This document shows positions 60,487-64,000 of a stretch of DNA of 64,000 nt, one piece after another. Location of the stretch: the NCBI GenBank assembly GCA_037178975.1, contig JASJZH010000006.1, forward strand, positions 8,990,001-9,054,000. Direction: 5' to 3'. The notes below the pieces were generated by a model, which was not told where the DNA came from, ran no database searches, and worked only from the letters and a program-made list of their open reading frames with translations. The stretch is from Oscheius tipulae (taxonomy: Eukaryota > Nematoda > Chromadorea > Rhabditida > Rhabditidae). The first letter of the stretch is position 1; every line of letters begins with the position of its first letter. Made by a program: the position numbers and the translations under genes.

Positions 60487-63400
60487 ATGTCGTGGAAACG
60501 AAAACAACTGGAACTGCAAAGGTTTTGCCGGGCGAAGTTGGTTTTATTCACTCCATTCACACAAATTTTTGCTTGTAGAGGTCTTCGAGTAGCTATTCTC
60601 ACAGGATGCGTCTTTTTATTCATGTTCGCCGTATCGAATATAGGCAGTGGAGGACAGAGAGTACGTACTTTATAGTTTCTTCGACTGTATACGGTTACAG
60701 CACCTGATCGAGGCCATTGATACTGGAGATTTACATGAAGCTGCCTGGCAGAATACGAAACTCGCTGGAGACCAGGATCCTAATACAATTTTCAAGGAGT
60801 CGGAGCTTGGAAACTTTGAGCCGAAAGTCCCGGAAACGCCTAGTAGTCAGCCTGGTTCGAAAGGTTTTTTTTTATTTAGGTTTTTTTTTCAGGAGAAGGT
60901 GGTCGCCCAGTCTACGTAAAAGATGCTGAAGGACAACAGGCATCTCGCCGAGCGGAGAGCGAATTCGGTTTTAATACCTATGTCAGTGACATGATTTCCA
61001 TGAACAGAACCATTCCCGACATTCGCATGGAAGAGTAAGAGCCACCTATCCCGATTTATACTGTAGCTATTCAGGTGCAAGCATTGGGATTACCCCGAAG
61101 ATCTCCCGACCGTCTCTGTCGTTGTGGTTTTTCACAACGAGGGTTGGACTCCTCTCTTGAGAACAGTACACTCCGTCTTTCTGAGATCCCCTCCCAATCT
61201 CCTCAAGGAAGTTGTCATGGTTGATGACTACTCAGCTAAGGGTAGGTGCTTAGACATACTAAAGTTTGGATATGCCTCTGGTGAGAAGACAACTTGCCGA
61301 TTCTCGGAAGCAAAGATACACACAAATTATCCCCAGGGGGAGGCAAAAGTGATTTTCATTGGGTTCGCGCGGTTACTCCTTTATTTTGCATGGTTCATTA
61401 AAAGGAATGTACCACAAAATGCGAAAGGATTTGGGCATATACTGTCAGACAGCATGGGTTCGGTCATTCTAGCTTCAATGTTTTCATAGCTGCAGTAGAC
61501 CGTATGGAACCACTCTATTGGACGCTAGCCGTGCGTGTCTATCCGTCCGTATAAACCCGGTGAATTGCTTAAGCTTTTAATCAGAAAATCTCGGGTTCGG
61601 ATCCGCACGACATTTTTTTTTTGAATAATAGTGTCTTCTTCAAATATCAAAGTACTAACAACGTTGATATAGGTTTATATGACTTTTTGTTATCACGAGA
61701 TGTGCGCGGTTTTCAAGATGACAGATGGGCCTTTGTGACTCAGATCATCCATTGTGTACCGTCGATTTTAAAAGGAAACATTTTTTGCCGTACAACACTT
61801 AGAATTCCAGAGCATCTGAAGGAGAAACTCGAGAAATACATCACTCGCTGGGATGGAAAAGTCAAACTTGTAAGGACAGCTGACCGTGAGGGACTCATTC
61901 GTGCCAGAACTATTGGAGCTCAACATGCTACAGCCGACGTTATCATTTTCTTGGATGCCCATTGTGAAGTGAACACCAACTGGCTTCCGCCCCTCCTGGC
62001 TCCTATCAAATACAACAGGTACTTTTATAGTCTTTGAGTTTACTGGATTCTTTTTAGGAGAGTCATGACCGTGCCTGTCATTGACGGAATTGACTCCAAT
62101 ACCTGGGAATACCGCAGCGTTTATGGACAATCGGACCGTCACTTTTCTGGCATCTTCGAATGGGGACTACTCTACAAGGAGACTGCCATCACTGCCAAGG
62201 AAAAGAACACTCGAAAGAAGAACTCCATGCCGTTCAGGTTTGCACACTACTTGTTTTTCCGATAATTAAGATGCATTCAGAAACCACTAAGATCATGACT
62301 TTCAGATCACCAACTCATGCCGGAGGTCTCTTCGCTATTGATCGCAAATGGTTTGGAGAGCTCGGATTTTATGATGACGGACTACAAATCTGGGGAGGAG
62401 AACAGTACGAGCTATCTTTCAAGGTAAAGAATTCTTTTTAACGGCTTAAGTCAAGAAATACGACAGTGCGACGGGTAGAATTGTAGGGACTGGAGGCTCT
62501 TTTAAGGTAAAACATTCTACTTAGTCAGTGATACACTAGAGATCATTTCACAATACCGATACCGATCCAATTGGACAATGATTTTGTTATAATATATAAT
62601 CAAGATTTTTTTAATCATTCTACCCCTGGAAAACAAATCGCAGCTGACGATCCAAGGCAACAATGAATTGAAATTAGGCAGACTCAAATTTCGACAGAAT
62701 TTAACATTTGACAGACCTTTTGACAGAGTCGGGGGCTGGACAGATAAAAGACAGATACCTTTAGTTAAAAAAACAAATATGGCCCGAGACGTTAGTTGAG
62801 GCTCCCACCGAGCTTTTTGTTCGCTTTCCAAGATGAAACCCCAACAGAGGTTTCGTCTCATTCTTCAAACTACGTACAAAAGATAGATCTATGTTCTAAA
62901 ATCAAATCTTTTCAGATTTGGCAATGCGGAGGAGGAATCCTGTTCGTTCCCTGCTCTCACGTCGGTCACGTCTACAGATCACACATGCCGTACACCTTCG
63001 GCAAGCTGTCAGGCAAACCCGTCATCTCTACGAACATGATGAGAGTCATCAAGACCTGGATGGGCGACTACGAGAAGTACTACTTCATCCGGGAACCTCA
63101 GGCTCAGAAAGTCGATCCCGGAGATATCACTGCCCAGCTGGCCTTGAAGGAGAGACTTCAGTGTAAAGACTTCCACTGGTCAGTACTTCTAGCTTCCTTT
63201 TTCAAATTTTATATAGGTACATGGAAAACGTAGCTTATGACGTCCTGGCCAGCTACCCTCTTCTCCCAGACAACGATGTCTGGGGAGAAGCTAGAAATCC
63301 GCACACTGGCAAATGTCTCGACCGAATGGGAGGTATTCCTGGACCTTTGGGCGCCAGCGGATGTCATGGTTATGGAGGAAACCAGCTGCTTCGTCTCAAC

Positions 63401-64000
63401 AAGGCTGGACAACTGGCTCAGGGAGAATGGTGTCTAACCCCACGCGGCAACAAAGTTCAAGCGGATCACTGCGTGAAGGGAACTGTGGAAGGACCTTGGA
63501 TGTACGATAAGGTTGGCTCTTTTTTTTATACAAAAACTGCTTATGAGATCGAACATCCCCTCTGTGGAACTGAACTTTTTCCTGGCCAGGACATATTCTC
63601 TATGACCGATTTTTCAAAGCAAAACGACTATTAATTCAGTATTTCTGGTAGTGATATTTTTCTGGTCTCTACATAAGAGCCTGAGTCAATCTCATCAGCA
63701 GATTCCTTAAAAACAATTGCTTTCTAGGGAACCCCGTTTGTTTGGAAATCAGGGCAGTACCAAAGTGAATGACGAAAACGATAACCTTGACACGATTGGC
63801 AGGCAAGATTGTCGTCGAAGGAACCATATGTACGCTATAAGGAATAAACCGATATACACTCGCTTTAAGCAATCTGGGCCGTAACTTGTTTTCTTGTATA
63901 TTGTATCTTTTCGAGCTTTAATCCTTGGTTTCAGGACACCAGCCAAGTGATGACCAAGACCAGAAAATGTCTCACGGTGAACGGCAAAAACGAGCAGGTT
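60487..64000 (+). CDS. gly-7: polypeptide N-acetylgalactosaminyltransferase, GLY-7-like (3' end cut off)
   Basis: Type II Golgi enzyme that starts mucin-type O-glycosylation by adding GalNAc to serine or threonine. A short cytoplasmic start ([12 protein letters not shown]) leads into a membrane helix ([20 protein letters not shown]), a stem, then [34 protein letters not shown] and VMVDDYS. The catalytic segment has [12 protein letters not shown] and the metal-binding LDAHCE (DxH), followed by [29 protein letters not shown] and the gly-rich IWQCGGG. The ricin-type lectin domain begins GKCLDRMGG and NQLLRL. An intron at about 61240-61809 holds a tRNA-like element. The last exon in view ([15 protein letters not shown]) runs off the window end, so the lectin domain is incomplete. 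Subfamily placement is by recollection of GLY-7. Confidence 0.9.
61528..61612 (+). repeat. tRNA-like element (lysine-type) in an intron
   Basis: GCCGTGC (61528-61534) can pair with GCACGAC (61605-61611) at six of seven positions. In between are GCTTTTAATC, like a tRNA-Lys(UUU) anticodon loop, and GGTTCGGATCC (61594-61604), one base off the pol III B box. Ten T residues follow at 61613-61622, as in a pol III terminator. The D-arm region is too long and the stems are imperfect, so this is more likely a tRNA pseudogene or SINE piece than a working tRNA. Confidence 0.35.

Noticed and set aside
1-64000. CRISPR arrays, bacterial operons, intact tRNA or rRNA genes
   Set aside because: No regularly spaced repeats, no rRNA sequence and no well-formed tRNA were seen; the gene structure is eukaryotic throughout.

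Overview
The window is chromosomal DNA from a nematode, most likely a rhabditid (clade V). The reasons are very small introns (many of 36-45 nt), TTTCAG/TTTTAG acceptors, bare acceptors a few bases before start codons that look like spliced-leader sites, and proteins of nematode type (a MAB-3-like factor with two DM domains, a lectin with two CTLDs and a CUB domain, a GLY-7-like transferase, an HMP-1-like catenin). I cannot name the species. All gene models were spliced by hand from phase-compatible GT-AG introns, so exon borders are predictions.

Layout. 0.3-2.9 kb, minus: a Spinster-type MFS transporter. 3.2-4.3 kb: two short coding-like fragments, one broken by an 8-bp tandem duplication. 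5.1-6.8 kb, minus: a rhodanese-family sulfurtransferase. 8.4-12.6 kb, plus: mitochondrial pyruvate carboxylase. 13.8-18.3 kb, plus: alpha-catenin. 18.4-21.0 kb, minus: an ADCK1-type ABC1 kinase-like protein, tail to tail with alpha-catenin. 21.4-22.8 kb, minus: a small type I membrane protein with a CC-x3-CC motif. 25.8-28.6 kb, minus: a coiled-coil protein whose large intron holds a palindromic TTAA-flanked MITE. 29.5-30.5 kb, plus: an HP1-like chromo/chromoshadow protein. 31.5-33.4 kb, minus: a DESI2-type PPPDE peptidase. 36.9-39.1 kb, minus: a doublesex/MAB-3-like transcription factor with two DM domains. 41.2-47.2 kb, plus: a long-chain acyl-CoA synthetase carrying a 3.06-kb RTE-like LINE in one intron. 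48.8-49.5 kb, minus: a cysteine-rich protein of unknown family. 51.6-54.2 kb, plus: a secreted carboxylesterase with GATA sites upstream. 54.4-56.8 kb, plus: a secreted protein of unknown family. 57.0-59.0 kb, plus: a CTLD-CTLD-CUB lectin. 60.5 kb to the end, plus: a GLY-7-like polypeptide GalNAc-transferase, cut by the window edge.

The genes are mainly separately promoted housekeeping, developmental and secreted-protein genes and do not form one pathway. The sulfurtransferase, pyruvate carboxylase and ADCK1-like genes resemble a cluster I recall from C. elegans chromosome V, which would suggest conserved local synteny. I found no convincing new multi-gene system. The most unusual items are the LINE insertion with intact target-site duplications, the foldback MITE, an apparently non-canonical splice acceptor in the HP1-like gene, a tRNA-like element in the GalNAc-transferase gene, and three small predicted proteins of unknown family.
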